A stretch of 59,333 nt of DNA from Loktanella sp. (GCA_017390475.1 JAFPBO010000054.1:1-59333); one strand, 5' to 3'. Shown: positions 1 to 8,938, counted from the first letter of the stretch. Notes: generated by a model not told the origin, from the sequence alone. A program made the numbers and translations.

Positions 1-109
1 CCTCTCAAATTGTCGCGGAGCGTCAATCAGAACCAAATCAAACGATTGCCAGCGACAATCAGAATGATACCATCGTAAATACCGCGACGTAGAATCTCAC
101 CCAGATTGA

Positions 110-727
110 CGCGCGCGTCTCATCCAGAATGTCGCGCCATACGGATCTGCCTACCTTGAAGGTGCATTGGCATATGGTCGCAGTGCAATTAACACTGAAC
201 GAACATTGACCATTGTTGGAATGGACCGTCTTGTCGGAGAAACCGATGCAGATATGATGGCGGCTCATGTCGAAGCTGGTTACACCATGGGGATGTTCAC
301 CCCATTTGTCGGCCTGCGGGCGCAATCGCACACAACAAAGGCGTTTACGGAAACTGCAGCAGAAGGCGCATCGACATATGCGCTAACCTATGACGATCAA
401 ACGACGAAGTCACTGCGCAGTGAACTGGGTGTTCAGATGCAGTGGCCGATTGGCGAAGCTCTTGTAGCATCGCCGACATTTGGACTGCGCGCTGCATGGG
501 CGCACGAGTTCGCGAGCAACGACGCAGGTACCCGGTCGTTTGCAAGCATCCCTGACATTTCGTTTGCGACCTCTGGAGCTACCCAGGATCGGGACTCACT
601 TATCCTGGCCGCGAATGTTGGGTTTGCGGCGGCCAATGGGGTCTTTGTCGAAGGTGGGCTGAACACCGAGCATTCCAGAAACGCGAGCAACATCGGTGGG
701 TCGATTACGGTCGGATATACGTGGTAA
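110..727 (+). pseudogene. C-terminal autotransporter beta-barrel fragment
   Basis: An open frame of about 205 codons begins directly after an in-frame TGA at 107-109 and has no good start; the first usable codon is a TTG at 167. The protein alternates polar and hydrophobic residues in the way of beta-strands. It contains a YLEGALAYGRS strand typical of autotransporter barrels and ends in VGYTW, the terminal aromatic residue recognised for outer-membrane insertion. No passenger or signal peptide is present, so it looks like the 3' remnant of an autotransporter gene. The sequence at 1-98 is open in another frame, but I do not recognise it. The start of the window may hide a longer gene joined by a frameshift. 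Confidence 0.6.
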
Positions 728-761
728 GAACCGACCGGAGGAAGCATCTATTCTAGCACTT

Positions 762-789
762 AAGATGGCCCATGCGAGTGGGCCATCTT
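762..789 (+). terminator. Strong hairpin after the autotransporter remnant
   Basis: A perfect 11-bp inverted repeat (AAGATGGCCCA / TGGGCCATCTT) with a 6-base loop lies 35 bases after the autotransporter stop. The T-tract is weak, so a rho-independent role is probable rather than certain. Confidence 0.55.
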
Positions 790-843
790 CGCGGACAGCC
801 TGGGCAATGTGCAGCTTGTCCCCGACCGGATCGATTTCGGTCC

Positions 844-1091
844 GTTCCCGTGGTAGTTGATGAGATCTGCATCCTGCCCCAGATAAAACGCTGCGGCTAT
901 ATCGAAGGCGATGTCGATTACAAGGCGATCGCCGAACAGGTCTATCTTGCATCCGATGCGCTTAAGGTCATGACCCATCTGGGCTACGACGCGCCCAAGG
1001 TGGACTACAAATCCCATTTGATCGTGGGCAAAACCCTTGTTCCCGACCAACCTGGGCTTGCGTCGACAGCTTCGCAATTAAGCGGGGCTGA
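844..1091 (+). pseudogene. nrtA: 3' end of nitrate ABC transporter binding protein (NrtA/CmpA type)
   Basis: One frame encodes GYIEGDVDYKAIAEQVYLA followed by LKVMTHLGYDAP and SHLIVGKT, which match the C-terminal end of NrtA-type periplasmic nitrate-binding proteins as I know them. Around 1050-1057 the frame slips by one base, after which the next frame reads DSFAIKRG and a TGA at 1089-1091, the usual C-terminal tail of the family. Only the last quarter or so of the gene is present, and it carries a frameshift. The nrtB remnant follows at once, as in intact nrtAB operons. Confidence 0.7.
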
Positions 1092-1094
1092 TCC

Positions 1095-1400
1095 ATGCCG
1101 GTCTGTTTCTGAATGCACGATCTGCAATCTTGTTCGTCGTCCTGCTGGTGGTCTTTCTTGGCGCTTGGGAGGCGTCAGTCACTCGGCAGGATCTCGGCGA
1201 GGCGTTGACCGAATGCGACGTCCGGATGGGTGTCGGCCAGCAACGCGCCGCAGCGCCACCCTCAAGCGATGTGTTGGTCAAGGCGTGGGAACAGCTGCGC
1301 GATCCCTTCTATGACGCTGGGCCAATGACAAAGGTATTGGCATCCATTTGCGGACCGATATCGTCAATCATCCCAACTCCTATGCGATCCGCTATCTTCG
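1095..1400 (+). pseudogene. nrtB: 5' fragment of nitrate ABC permease (NrtB), frameshifted
   Basis: The frame reads ARSAILFVVLLVVFLGAWE, the first membrane helix of NrtB-type permeases, then AWEQLRDPFYDAGP. At about 1324 a one-base loss breaks the frame; the neighbouring frame continues NDKGIGIHL, giving the family motif DPFYDNGPNDKGIGIQL almost intact. Homology fades by about 1400, and the remaining permease domain and the nrtC/D ATPases are absent. This is a decayed transporter operon. Confidence 0.65.
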
Positions 1401-2002
1401 AGCCCCTATTGATCGGGCAAGTGATAGGTTTGCCCATTTTTGTACTGCTCAAAAAATCAACATGATAAATATTTGAGCGTATAATTCGAGCGTGAACGAC
1501 TTTTAAGATGACCAATGTGAAGCAAAAGACAACCTGGCAACAGGGTTTGCTCTGATACGAGCTCATGCGGTCGAAGTGGAAGTGTCGGATCGGCTATGGG
1601 TTTGTGATCTTCATGCTTTTCGCCGGGGCGCATTCTGTTTTCAAAGAAATTTTTGGTACAATAGTGAGCCATTTCTTCAACGCGTATCTCGGTTACTTTT
1701 TTCGCTTCATGTCAATAGTTTTTGGGGCTTCGCGCGCAAAGCGCAAAATCTGATTTGTCTTTTTTGAGTGCTGGCCAGAACCACTTCGCAAGAAGCATTA
1801 CGCTTTCCGCTTGCTTCATGAAGCGAGCTTTTCGTTGATATCTTGGATGACGATGAGAGCTGACGTTTGCCGGCTATCGGGACAACTCTTGCCAAGAAGC
1901 CAACGGATCGCTGATATTTTGGTCGATTGTCGGCTTGCCAAGAGATGCCTGAGGATGCAGCTTGTTCTGTAGGCGACATAAATAAGTCGCAAACAGACGG
2001 GG
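1401..2002. other. Gene-poor stretch before the TTT transporter
   Basis: About 600 bases, more A+T-rich than the surroundings. Short open frames occur on both strands, but none shows a recognisable motif or convincing codon use. It presumably contains the promoter of the tct operon. I cannot place that promoter confidently. Confidence 0.4.
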
Positions 2003-2464
2003 ATGATATTTGTGCCAAGATCAGATTTCTGGTCCGGGCTGGCGGTGGCTAGTGTTGGGCTGCTCGCCTTGCTTTGGATGATACCCAATTACGCCGGATC
2101 AAATCCGTTCGCGCGCATGCCGCCGGGGTTGGTGCCGGGCATTGGTGCCTGGCTAATGGTTATTTGCGGTGGCGTCGTTGCGATCAAAGGACTGCTGCAG
2201 ATGATGCGTGACAGTCTTGGCCTGGTCAGCGCAGATCTTAATTGGGGCGCATTGGCTTGGGCGGCCTGGCCGTTTGCCTATGTCGCTGTTGCAATCTGGT
2301 TCATGTCCTTCATCAAGATCACTTGGTTTGGTGCTTTTCTGATCGCCGGGATGCTGATCCTGCTGGGCGAGCGGCGGTGGTACATGATCCTTGGCTGCGC
2401 AGTCGTGCCGGTTGCGTTGCTGTATGTCCTGTCTGTTTATCTCATGCGCGTGGGGATCGTCTGA
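2003..2464 (+). CDS. tctB: Tripartite tricarboxylate transporter small membrane subunit (TctB)
   Basis: A 153-residue protein with four predicted hydrophobic segments (about residues 12-28, 45-65, 85-122, 128-150), the size and layout of the TctB small integral subunit of the TTT family. Such systems import carboxylates by ion-coupled secondary transport fed by a periplasmic binding protein. The ATG at 2003 follows a GACGGGG ribosome-binding sequence. The gene ends two bases before the start of tctA, so the two are probably translated together. The substrate cannot be read from the sequence. Confidence 0.85.
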   Translation: MIFVPRSDFWSGLAVASVGLLALLWMIPNYAGSNPFARMPPGLVPGIGAWLMVICGGVVAIKGLLQMMRDSLGLVSADLNWGALAWAAWPFAYVAVAIWFMSFIKITWFGAFLIAGMLILLGERRWYMILGCAVVPVALLYVLSVYLMRVGIV

Positions 2465-2466
2465 TC

Positions 2467-3984
2467 ATGGATTTTGCTGTTATCGGAACCGCCGCCGCCG
2501 AAGCCCTGACCCTTGCATCCTTTATTGGGATCGGCGGTGGGGTGTTGTTGGGCTATATCGTGGGCGTCATCCCGGGCCTGTCCCGGTCTGTGGCGATTTC
2601 AATCGCGATTCCGATGACGTTTTACATGTCGCCTTATATAGCGATTTCGTTCTTGATCGGTCTGTCCAAAGGCACTGCGGCAGGCAGTGCGGTATCGGCC
2701 ATCCTGTTGAACGCGCCGGGAGAGGCGTCTTCGGCCGCAACAGCGCTGGACGGCTATCCAATGGCCAAACAGGGCAAGCCCAAGACCGCCTTGCAGGTCG
2801 GGCTTATTGCCTCTGTCATGGGGGATATTCTGGCGACGATCATTCTGATCTTTGTGGCAATCCCTTTTGCCCGCGTTGCACTGTTGTTCGGCCCTTATGA
2901 GATGGCCGCGATACTGGCCTTCGCGTTGGTGTTCATTGCAGGGTTGTCCGGGGGCAGCATCTTCAAAGGGCTGGCTGCGGGCGGGCTTGGCATTATTCTG
3001 GGCACGGTCGGGCTGGACAATCAGACTGGGCTGCCGCGACTGACCTTTGGCTATACCGAGTTGATGGACGGCATGCCACTGATCGCCGTCGCCATCGGCA
3101 CGCTGGCCCTGTCCGAGATGTTCATCCAATCGGAAAAGCTACGCTACGAACGGGGAACGATGTCGGTCGCGATGAAGAAGGACCCCAATGATCGGATCAC
3201 CTGGCCCATCTTCAAAAGCATTCTGCCCACGATCTTGCGCGGTACGGGTGTCGGCACTTTCGTCGGTGCCTTGCCGGGGCTGGGGCCATCGGTGGGTTCG
3301 TTCATGTCTTATGGCATGACGGTCAAGGCATCCAAAGACCCTGACAGCTTTGGCAAGGGCAATCCCAAGGGGATAGCTGCTGCGGAATCGGCGGATAACG
3401 CGGTGATCCCGGCGGCGCTGATCCCATTGTTTGGTCTGGGAATTCCGGGCAATGTGTCCGCCGCGCTGCTGATTGGGGCGTTTGCCATCCACGGAATCAC
3501 GGTCGGGCCATTGCTGCTACGCGACAGCCCAGAACTGCTCTATTCGATATTTGCGGGGATGATACTCGCGTCGGTCATCATGCTCGCTCTGGGCTGGTTT
3601 GGTTTGCAATTTTTTGCCCAGATCACCCGAGTGCCGCCGCATGTTGTTATTCCAATCGTGATTTTCTTCTGCCTGGCAGGGATGATGTTACAGGGCTACG
3701 GGACGTTCGGGCTGATCATCCTGATGGGGTTTGCCCTGCTGGGCTATCTGATGAAGAAATTTGACTATAGTTTTGTCACCTTTCTTGTGGCTTTCATCAT
3801 CACCCCAATGCTTGAACTGAACCTGCGTCAGAGCATTATTCTGTCACGTGGGAATTGGGCGATCCTGCTCGACCGTCCAATTGCGCTGTTCTTTATCGCC
3901 TGCACGGCTGTGGCGCTGATTGCACTTATCTATCGCACCTTCCAGACTGACAAGGCCGCTGCAGGCGCTCCGGTATCCGAATGA
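2467..3984 (+). CDS. tctA: Tripartite tricarboxylate transporter large permease (TctA)
   Basis: A 505-residue polytopic inner-membrane protein (about 11-12 helices) with TctA hallmarks: the N-terminal GVIPGLSRSVA loop, the NAPGEASSAATALDGYPMA segment near residues 80-98, and the second pseudo-symmetric GALPGLGPSVGSFMSYG loop near residues 267-283. It is the transport channel of the TTT system. The frame is open upstream of 2467, but ATG 2467 gives the correct family N-terminus and sits immediately after the tctB stop. A hairpin follows the stop. Confidence 0.92.
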   Translation: MDFAVIGTAAAEALTLASFIGIGGGVLLGYIVGVIPGLSRSVAISIAIPMTFYMSPYIAISFLIGLSKGTAAGSAVSAILLNAPGEASSAATALDGYPMAKQGKPKTALQVGLIASVMGDILATIILIFVAIPFARVALLFGPYEMAAILAFALVFIAGLSGGSIFKGLAAGGLGIILGTVGLDNQTGLPRLTFGYTELMDGMPLIAVAIGTLALSEMFIQSEKLRYERGTMSVAMKKDPNDRITWPIFKSILPTILRGTGVGTFVGALPGLGPSVGSFMSYGMTVKASKDPDSFGKGNPKGIAAAESADNAVIPAALIPLFGLGIPGNVSAALLIGAFAIHGITVGPLLLRDSPELLYSIFAGMILASVIMLALGWFGLQFFAQITRVPPHVVIPIVIFFCLAGMMLQGYGTFGLIILMGFALLGYLMKKFDYSFVTFLVAFIITPMLELNLRQSIILSRGNWAILLDRPIALFFIACTAVALIALIYRTFQTDKAAAGAPVSE

Positions 3985-3985
3985 T

Positions 3986-4010
3986 CCGGCGCTGAACTTG
4001 CCAGCGCCGG
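3986..4010 (+). terminator. Intercistronic hairpin between tctA and tctC
   Basis: A perfect 9-bp stem (CCGGCGCTG / CAGCGCCGG) with a 7-base loop lies just after the tctA stop. There is no clean T-run. It could partly terminate, or stabilise mRNA ends so that the binding-protein gene is expressed at a different level. Confidence 0.5.
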
Positions 4011-4124
4011 TCACCAGATTTGTTGCACAATAAATGTCTTCGCCATTGCAACAAATGCGCGCCGGACGACTGAAAAAGGAAATCCAGCACCCAGAAGACC
4101 GATGACCAACAGGAGAAAATACAC

Positions 4125-5051
4125 ATGAAAACAACTTTTGCAGCGATACTTGGCGCAACCATGCTGACGGCACCGATCGCCTATGCCGATGATTGGCCTA
4201 CGCGACCGTTGACCATGGTGATCGGCTTCGCCCCCGGTGGCTCAACTGACATTCAGGGCCGGGTTCTGGCTAATGTGATGGAGCAGTACCTTGGTCAGCC
4301 GGTCAATGTCGTCAATCAGCCCGGTGGCGGCTCTGCCGTGGCCTTTACCCGGCTGATGAACGTAGAGCCGGATGGCTATACGTTCCTGTTTGGTGGCACC
4401 ACAGCGCTGACATTCACACCGATCATCACACCGGTGGAATACGAGATTGATGATTTCGAATATCTGGCCTCGGTTGCTTTGGGGCAGAATGCGATTGTGA
4501 CGTCGGCAGAGCAGCCCTTCACTACCTTCGATGAAATCATCGAATACGGGCGTGAAAACCAGATGACCTATGCCCAGCAAACCCCGCTGGATGAAGCGAT
4601 CATCGGCGCGATTGCCGAACAGGAAGGGCTGGACCTAGCCATTGTGCCAACAGGTGGCGGCGGTGGCATGGCACCTTTGGTGCTGGGCCGCGAGGTTGAT
4701 TTTGCCTATTCCGGTGGCACGCATGCGCAATACACCCCCACGGGAGAAATGGTGGTCGCGGCATTCATGTCAGCAGAGCGCAGCCCGTTCTACCCGGAAG
4801 TGCCGACCCTGATGGAACTGGGTTATGATTTTGCGATTGAGGATTATCGCAGCATCATCGTTCCCCAAGGCGTGCCGGAAGACGTGAAAGACCGTCTGAT
4901 CTCAGCGGCGGAATTTGCCAGCGAAAGCGAGACATTCATCAATATTACTGAAGGCAACACCTTCTTTCCTGTGGTCTTCATCGGCCAGGAGGAAATGGAA
5001 ACCAGTGTCCGCCGCATCCGTGCTGCGACCGAAGAAGTTATGGCTGAATAA
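4125..5051 (+). CDS. tctC: TTT-family periplasmic binding protein (TctC/Bug type)
   Basis: A 308-residue protein with a clear signal peptide ending IAYA before DDWPTRPL. The mature N-terminus shows the Bug/TctC signature: WPTRPL, IGFAPGGSTD and VNVVNQPGGGSAV. It captures a carboxylate in the periplasm and delivers it to TctAB. The order B-A-C differs from the textbook C-B-A order. A GGAG ribosome-binding sequence precedes ATG 4125. The ligand is unknown. Confidence 0.9.
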   Translation: MKTTFAAILGATMLTAPIAYADDWPTRPLTMVIGFAPGGSTDIQGRVLANVMEQYLGQPVNVVNQPGGGSAVAFTRLMNVEPDGYTFLFGGTTALTFTPIITPVEYEIDDFEYLASVALGQNAIVTSAEQPFTTFDEIIEYGRENQMTYAQQTPLDEAIIGAIAEQEGLDLAIVPTGGGGGMAPLVLGREVDFAYSGGTHAQYTPTGEMVVAAFMSAERSPFYPEVPTLMELGYDFAIEDYRSIIVPQGVPEDVKDRLISAAEFASESETFINITEGNTFFPVVFIGQEEMETSVRRIRAATEEVMAE

Positions 5052-5061
5052 TCATGTCATC

Positions 5062-5091
5062 GCTGCCGATAGCTTTGTCGCTGTCGGCAGC
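5062..5091 (+). terminator. Terminator of the tct operon
   Basis: A 12-bp stem with one mismatch (GCTGCCGATAGC / GCTGTCGGCAGC) and a 6-base TTTGTC loop starts 10 bases after the tctC stop and is followed by TTCCT. Its position fits a transcription terminator. Confidence 0.6.
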
Positions 5092-5637
5092 TTCCTCGCG
5101 CGGATATCATCAGGCTAGAACTGTCATTATAGCGTGGACCGCGTCAAAATGCGTAGCTACGATATTCAGCCAGTCTTGTCCCGACTTTCCTTGTCTAAGA
5201 GAGGATAGCCGTCCCGACATACCGTTCAAGACAGCACCTCGACCAGGAAAAAACGATCCTTGTTCCATTGAATCGAGCCGAAAATACAAGCAATGTCGCG
5301 GTCATACCTGACCGAAAAACTGCTTCCTTCCCCTTGTAAAGTCGATCGATCAAATCGCCGCAACCGCCCATTGTGGCCATTGTGGCCATTGGCCTCACGG
5401 TCAAGCGCGGCGTTGCAGCGTCACTGAAGCTGGAGTCAACTCGAACTTCTGTCCGTCTGCAAATCGAAGCTTCAGTTGGGCGCTTGGCTGCTCTTCGGCG
5501 TTGTGGCAACACCGTGGACACCTTCCAAAACAGGTCTGCTTACTATCTTCTGCGACGTCAAAAGCCGACGGCTTGCTCGAAACCGATGGAAACGGGGCGT
5601 CCATGTCAAAGAGAAAATGGTGATCTTTCCATCAGTA
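5092..5637. other. No recognisable gene between the tct operon and the SLC13 remnant
   Basis: About 545 bases with only short open frames. The plus-strand frame leading into the permease remnant is open from about 5373 but has no family resemblance before 5638. A minus-strand frame at 5401-5604 contains a CPRCC motif, but nothing supports it as a gene. Confidence 0.35.
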
Positions 5638-6244
5638 TGCTTGTCGGAGTGATGATATTTTCTGACGCAGAAGGCTCTCTCTTTGGTCGGTCTGTGATCG
5701 GCATGAAGCATGGCATAGAACCGGTGCCGGAGGGTGTGATCGACGAACCGTTGCGGGCCGGTGATACTTTACTGACCGTGGGTCCGTGGCGGGCCATTCA
5801 CCAGCTTACCGACGAAAGGCGCGATCTGGTGTTGCTGGATCTGCCGGCAGAAAGTGACGAGGCGGTGCCAGCGCGCCACCGCGCACCCTTGGCGGTTGGC
5901 GTTCTGGCACTGGTTGTTGTGCTGACGGTCTGGGGCATCGTGCCTAACGTGCAGGCGGCCCTTTCCGGCTGTCTTTGCGGGGTCTTTTCCACTGCATTGA
6001 TATGTCGGGGGCTTATCGGTCGATCCGTTGGCAAGGCCTGCCTGATCGTGGGCATGTTACCATTCTAGCTGGCATTGCAGCGCACCGGCGGGGTCGAGAT
6101 TGCGGCACAGGCGTTGCTGGATATATTGGATGGGGCATCGCAGCAGCTGGTGTTGGCGGCGATCTTTGCCGTGATGGGGCTGCTGGGATTGTTCATTTCC
6201 AACACTGCAACGGCAGTTCTGATGGTGTCGGCCCTGCTCAGGTG
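5638..6244 (+). pseudogene. Remnant of an SLC13-type anion permease with RCK_C domain
   Basis: The translation contains an RCK_C (TrkA-C) domain end, PLRAGDTLLTVGPWRAI, then RRDLVLLDLPAE and a membrane helix up to GIVPNVQAALSG, as in SLC13/DASS permeases with RCK_C domains. Near 5985 the frame slips (DMSGAYRSIRWQ is in the +1 frame) and later returns to LIVGMLPF. There a TAG at 6066-6068 interrupts PFSLALQRTGGVE. The family homology ends with SNTATAVLMVSALL at about 6240 and a stop. Both the N-terminal membrane half and the C-terminus are missing. Confidence 0.7.
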
Positions 6245-6357
6245 ATTTCGGCCTGTTGTGCGGATGCGCAACGACGAGAAAACCAAGGCCTCAACCAGCA
6301 CCGACTGTTAGTGATCCATCACCTTGATTTACGATTTTTCATCCACGCTTAGTATTA

Positions 6358-6372
6358 CGCCGCGGTGCGGCG
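6358..6372 (-). terminator. Possible weak terminator of the peptide-transport operon
   Basis: A 6-bp G+C stem (CGCCGC / GCGGCG) with a 3-base loop lies 14 bases past the ATPase stop on the minus strand and is followed by TAATACT. It is short, so the assignment is tentative. Confidence 0.3.
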
Positions 6373-6385
6373 ACGCTGCGTGGGT

Positions 6386-8164
6386 TTAGTCGGTCTCTTC
6401 ATCCAGCCGCAGTCTGTGACCGTTGCCAAGATCTTTCCACAGGGACAGCGGTGGGGTCTCGTCGCGGCCATATACAGGAGCCGTCGTCACTGTGGGGGCA
6501 GTCTGGCGTTCAAACCGCTGGCGCGGATGCGACACTGGCACCGCTTCCAGCAGTCGGCGGGTATAGGGATGGGCCGGGGCGGACAGGACTGCATGGGCAG
6601 GACCTTGTTCCACTACTGTTCCGCGGTAGAGCACCAGAATTCGGTCTGCTACACGTTCGACGACGGCCATGTCATGGGAAATAAACAGCAGTGCCATGTC
6701 TTCTGTGCGTTTCAGCCCGGCCAGCAAATCAAGGATCTGCGCCTGAATCGCGACGTCCAGCGCCGACACAGGCTCATCTGCAATCAGAACCTTTGGGCTC
6801 AGGATAAGCGCCCGCGCGATACAGATGCGCTGCCGCTGGCCACCGGAGAACTGGTGCGGATATCGATCCAGCGTCTCATCGGGCAGGCCCACCTTATCGA
6901 CCACCGCCGCCATGGCGCGATCACTGGCTGCTTCGGTTTTGCCCAAGCCACGGATGCGCAGGGGTTCTGAAAGAATTTGACGCACCGACATGCGCGGATC
7001 AAGGGCGGCATAGGGGTCCTGAAACACCATCTGGATATCTTTGCGGGCCTGACGCAGCTCTTCGCCCGACAGGGTAAGCAAATCCTTGCCATTGAGAAAT
7101 GCACGCCCCTGTTGGGCCGGCACGAGCCGCAAGAGCGTTTTTGCAAGGGTGGATTTACCGCATCCGCTTTCGCCGATGATCGCGACCGTTTCGCGGGGGT
7201 GGAGATCGAAGCTCACATCTTCAACCGCGTGCAAGTTGGCAACGTGGCGGCGCAGGACCGCGGACCGAACGGGAAACTGTGTGCTGAGATGACGGACCGA
7301 AAGGACCGGTGCCATTTCCGACGGGGGACGGGGTGGCGTGACGGCGCCTGAGTCGCGAAATTTAGGGGCAGCATCCAGCAATTTGCGGGTGTAATCATGC
7401 CCGGGCGTGTCGAATACCTGACCGGCAGTGCCCTGCTCTACAATCTGACCCTTCAGCATCACTGCCACTCTGTCAGCAATTTCTGCCACAACCCCCATGT
7501 CATGGGTGATGAATAGTACGGCCATGCCTGTCTGCTGTTGCAGGCTGCGGATCAATGCAAGGATTTCTGCCTGCACCGTGACATCCAGTGCGGTTGTCGG
7601 TTCATCGGCAATCAGGATGCGGGGACGGCAGATGAGCGCCATCGCGATCATCACGCGCTGTCGCATACCGCCGGAAAGTTCGTGTGGATATTGTGTCATG
7701 CGCCCTTTCGGGTCGGTCAGGCGTACCTGTTCCAGCATGTCGATGGCGATGTCCCTGGCGCTGATGCTGGCATCGGGCTGATGTTGGCGGATCGCTTCTG
7801 TCAATTGCGCGCCGATGGTCAGCACGGGGTTCAGGGATGTCATCGGATCCTGAAAGATCATCGCCATGCGCGCCCCACGCAGGGCACGCATTCGGTTCAA
7901 GGGTAATTGTGCCAGATCAAGCGGAGGCCCCTTTGCTTCATGGAGCAACATACGGCCACCAGTGATGCGCCCGCCCTGATGGTCGATCAGGCGCATCACT
8001 GATTTCACAGTCACTGATTTACCTGACCCGGATTCCCCTACCAACGCCAGAATTTCGCCTTGATGTAAGGTGAATGACACGCCTTGTACTGCCGGGGTGG
8101 CGGTGTTGCCGAAGCAGACATTCAGGTTTTCGACCGTGAGGAGTGGTGGGGAAGAAGCGGGCAT
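6386..8164 (-). CDS. Dual-domain oligopeptide/dipeptide ABC transporter ATPase
   Basis: A 592-residue fusion of two ABC ATPases, equivalent to DppD+DppF or to GsiA. Domain 1 (about residues 1-280) has Walker A GESGSGKS, signature LSGGMRQR and Walker B ILIADEPTTALD. Domain 2 (about 285-570) has GESGCGKST, FSGGQRQR and VLIADEPVSALD. All catalytic motifs are present in both halves. It powers the permease pair encoded upstream and is the last gene of the minus-strand operon, 18 bases after the second RidA gene. Substrate class (peptide, glutathione-like or opine-like) is inferred only from the family. Confidence 0.92.
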   Translation of the reverse strand: MPASSPPLLTVENLNVCFGNTATPAVQGVSFTLHQGEILALVGESGSGKSVTVKSVMRLIDHQGGRITGGRMLLHEAKGPPLDLAQLPLNRMRALRGARMAMIFQDPMTSLNPVLTIGAQLTEAIRQHQPDASISARDIAIDMLEQVRLTDPKGRMTQYPHELSGGMRQRVMIAMALICRPRILIADEPTTALDVTVQAEILALIRSLQQQTGMAVLFITHDMGVVAEIADRVAVMLKGQIVEQGTAGQVFDTPGHDYTRKLLDAAPKFRDSGAVTPPRPPSEMAPVLSVRHLSTQFPVRSAVLRRHVANLHAVEDVSFDLHPRETVAIIGESGCGKSTLAKTLLRLVPAQQGRAFLNGKDLLTLSGEELRQARKDIQMVFQDPYAALDPRMSVRQILSEPLRIRGLGKTEAASDRAMAAVVDKVGLPDETLDRYPHQFSGGQRQRICIARALILSPKVLIADEPVSALDVAIQAQILDLLAGLKRTEDMALLFISHDMAVVERVADRILVLYRGTVVEQGPAHAVLSAPAHPYTRRLLEAVPVSHPRQRFERQTAPTVTTAPVYGRDETPPLSLWKDLGNGHRLRLDEETD

Positions 8165-8182
8165 GTGTCGGCCTTTCGTCGA

Positions 8183-8557
8183 TCAGGCTGCGTCAGGGTT
8201 GGCGCGTACTGCCCAAGCTCGTATTTCAAGTAGCGAATCCCTGCGCGAGGCGGGCATTGTGACAACCGACAGGCCGGGGGGCGCATCTGGGTCAACCCAG
8301 TTGTTCCAGACCGGTACGAAATCAGGCCAGTAGGCGATGTCGGCGAGCCAAAGCTGCACCTGAACCACATCGGCGCGGCTGCTGCCCATCTGCCCCAGCA
8401 AATCGTCGATTACCGACAGAATGCCCCGGGTCTGCCCCATGAAATCCTCAGCTTTGTCGGGGGCTGTTAGACAGACTGAGGCTATGTCGCCAGCCGCCGA
8501 CCCGAGAAAGATTTTCGGGCCCCAGCTGTCGATACGTCCTGTTTTTTGAATGTTCAT
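8183..8557 (-). CDS. RidA-family protein lacking the catalytic arginine
   Basis: A 124-residue YjgF/YER057c/UK114 (RidA) fold protein. RidA enzymes hydrolyse reactive enamine/imine intermediates using an arginine in a PARxxV motif. Here the aligned segment reads PPGLSVVTMPASRRDS, with Leu where the Arg is expected. The start ATG overlaps the stop of the preceding RidA gene (ATGA), so the two are translationally coupled. This suggests a divergent subunit or regulator, possibly forming a mixed trimer with its neighbour. Function beyond the fold is not known. Confidence 0.85.
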   Translation of the reverse strand: MNIQKTGRIDSWGPKIFLGSAAGDIASVCLTAPDKAEDFMGQTRGILSVIDDLLGQMGSSRADVVQVQLWLADIAYWPDFVPVWNNWVDPDAPPGLSVVTMPASRRDSLLEIRAWAVRANPDAA

Positions 8558-8925
8558 GTCGCGGCCTCTGGGCGATAAGCGACGGCAACGATTTCAAGCA
8601 GCAGATCGGGGCGGTACAATTCACCCGACACACAGGTGCGGGCCGGGGGATTGGCTGAATCGACCCAGCCGTTCCATATGGCGTTCAACGCGGAGAAATA
8701 GCGCATGTCCTTCAACCAGATGGTGACGCTGAACAGGTCAGGCTGACCCACTCCTGCTTCGGTCATCAGTGCGTCAAGGCGATCCAGTGCCTCCTGTGCC
8801 TGCGCCTTGATGTCACCGTCCAGTTTGCGGGGTTGAATGCCGGTCATGTGGACCCACGGACCGCTTTTGCATAACAAGGTCCGTTTGGCACCATCCATGG
8901 TTTCGATTTGGCTGCGTGTGATCAT
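8554..8925 (-). CDS. RidA-family enamine/imine deaminase-like protein
   Basis: A 123-residue RidA-fold protein that keeps the key arginine in PPARTCVSGELY and the terminal LLLEIVAVA strand. It lies between the permease genes and the second RidA gene in one operon (13 bases after the permease stop, 4-base overlap with the next start). Placement inside a peptide-type importer operon suggests that it clears, or acts on, an imine formed during breakdown of the imported compound. That role is inferred. Confidence 0.88.
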   Translation of the reverse strand: MITRSQIETMDGAKRTLLCKSGPWVHMTGIQPRKLDGDIKAQAQEALDRLDALMTEAGVGQPDLFSVTIWLKDMRYFSALNAIWNGWVDSANPPARTCVSGELYRPDLLLEIVAVAYRPEAAT

Positions 8926-8938
8926 AGTTTGGTCCTCT

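Noticed and set aside
772-1314. A 180-codon plus-strand frame as an intact gene
   Set aside because: Only its middle matches NrtA, and the family C-terminus continues in another frame, so the open frame is an accident of decay.
1565-1767. Two overlapping plus-strand frames with hydrophobic segments
   Set aside because: They are short, A+T-rich, without recognisable motif or neighbours. Composition alone explains the hydrophobic stretch.
2242-2466. Upstream extension of tctA
   Set aside because: It overlaps tctB out of frame. ATG 2467 right after the tctB stop gives the normal TctA N-terminus.
5401-5604. Minus-strand frame with a CPRCC motif as a possible zinc-finger protein
   Set aside because: Only one cysteine cluster, no second half of a metal site, no ribosome-binding sequence and no resemblance I can name.
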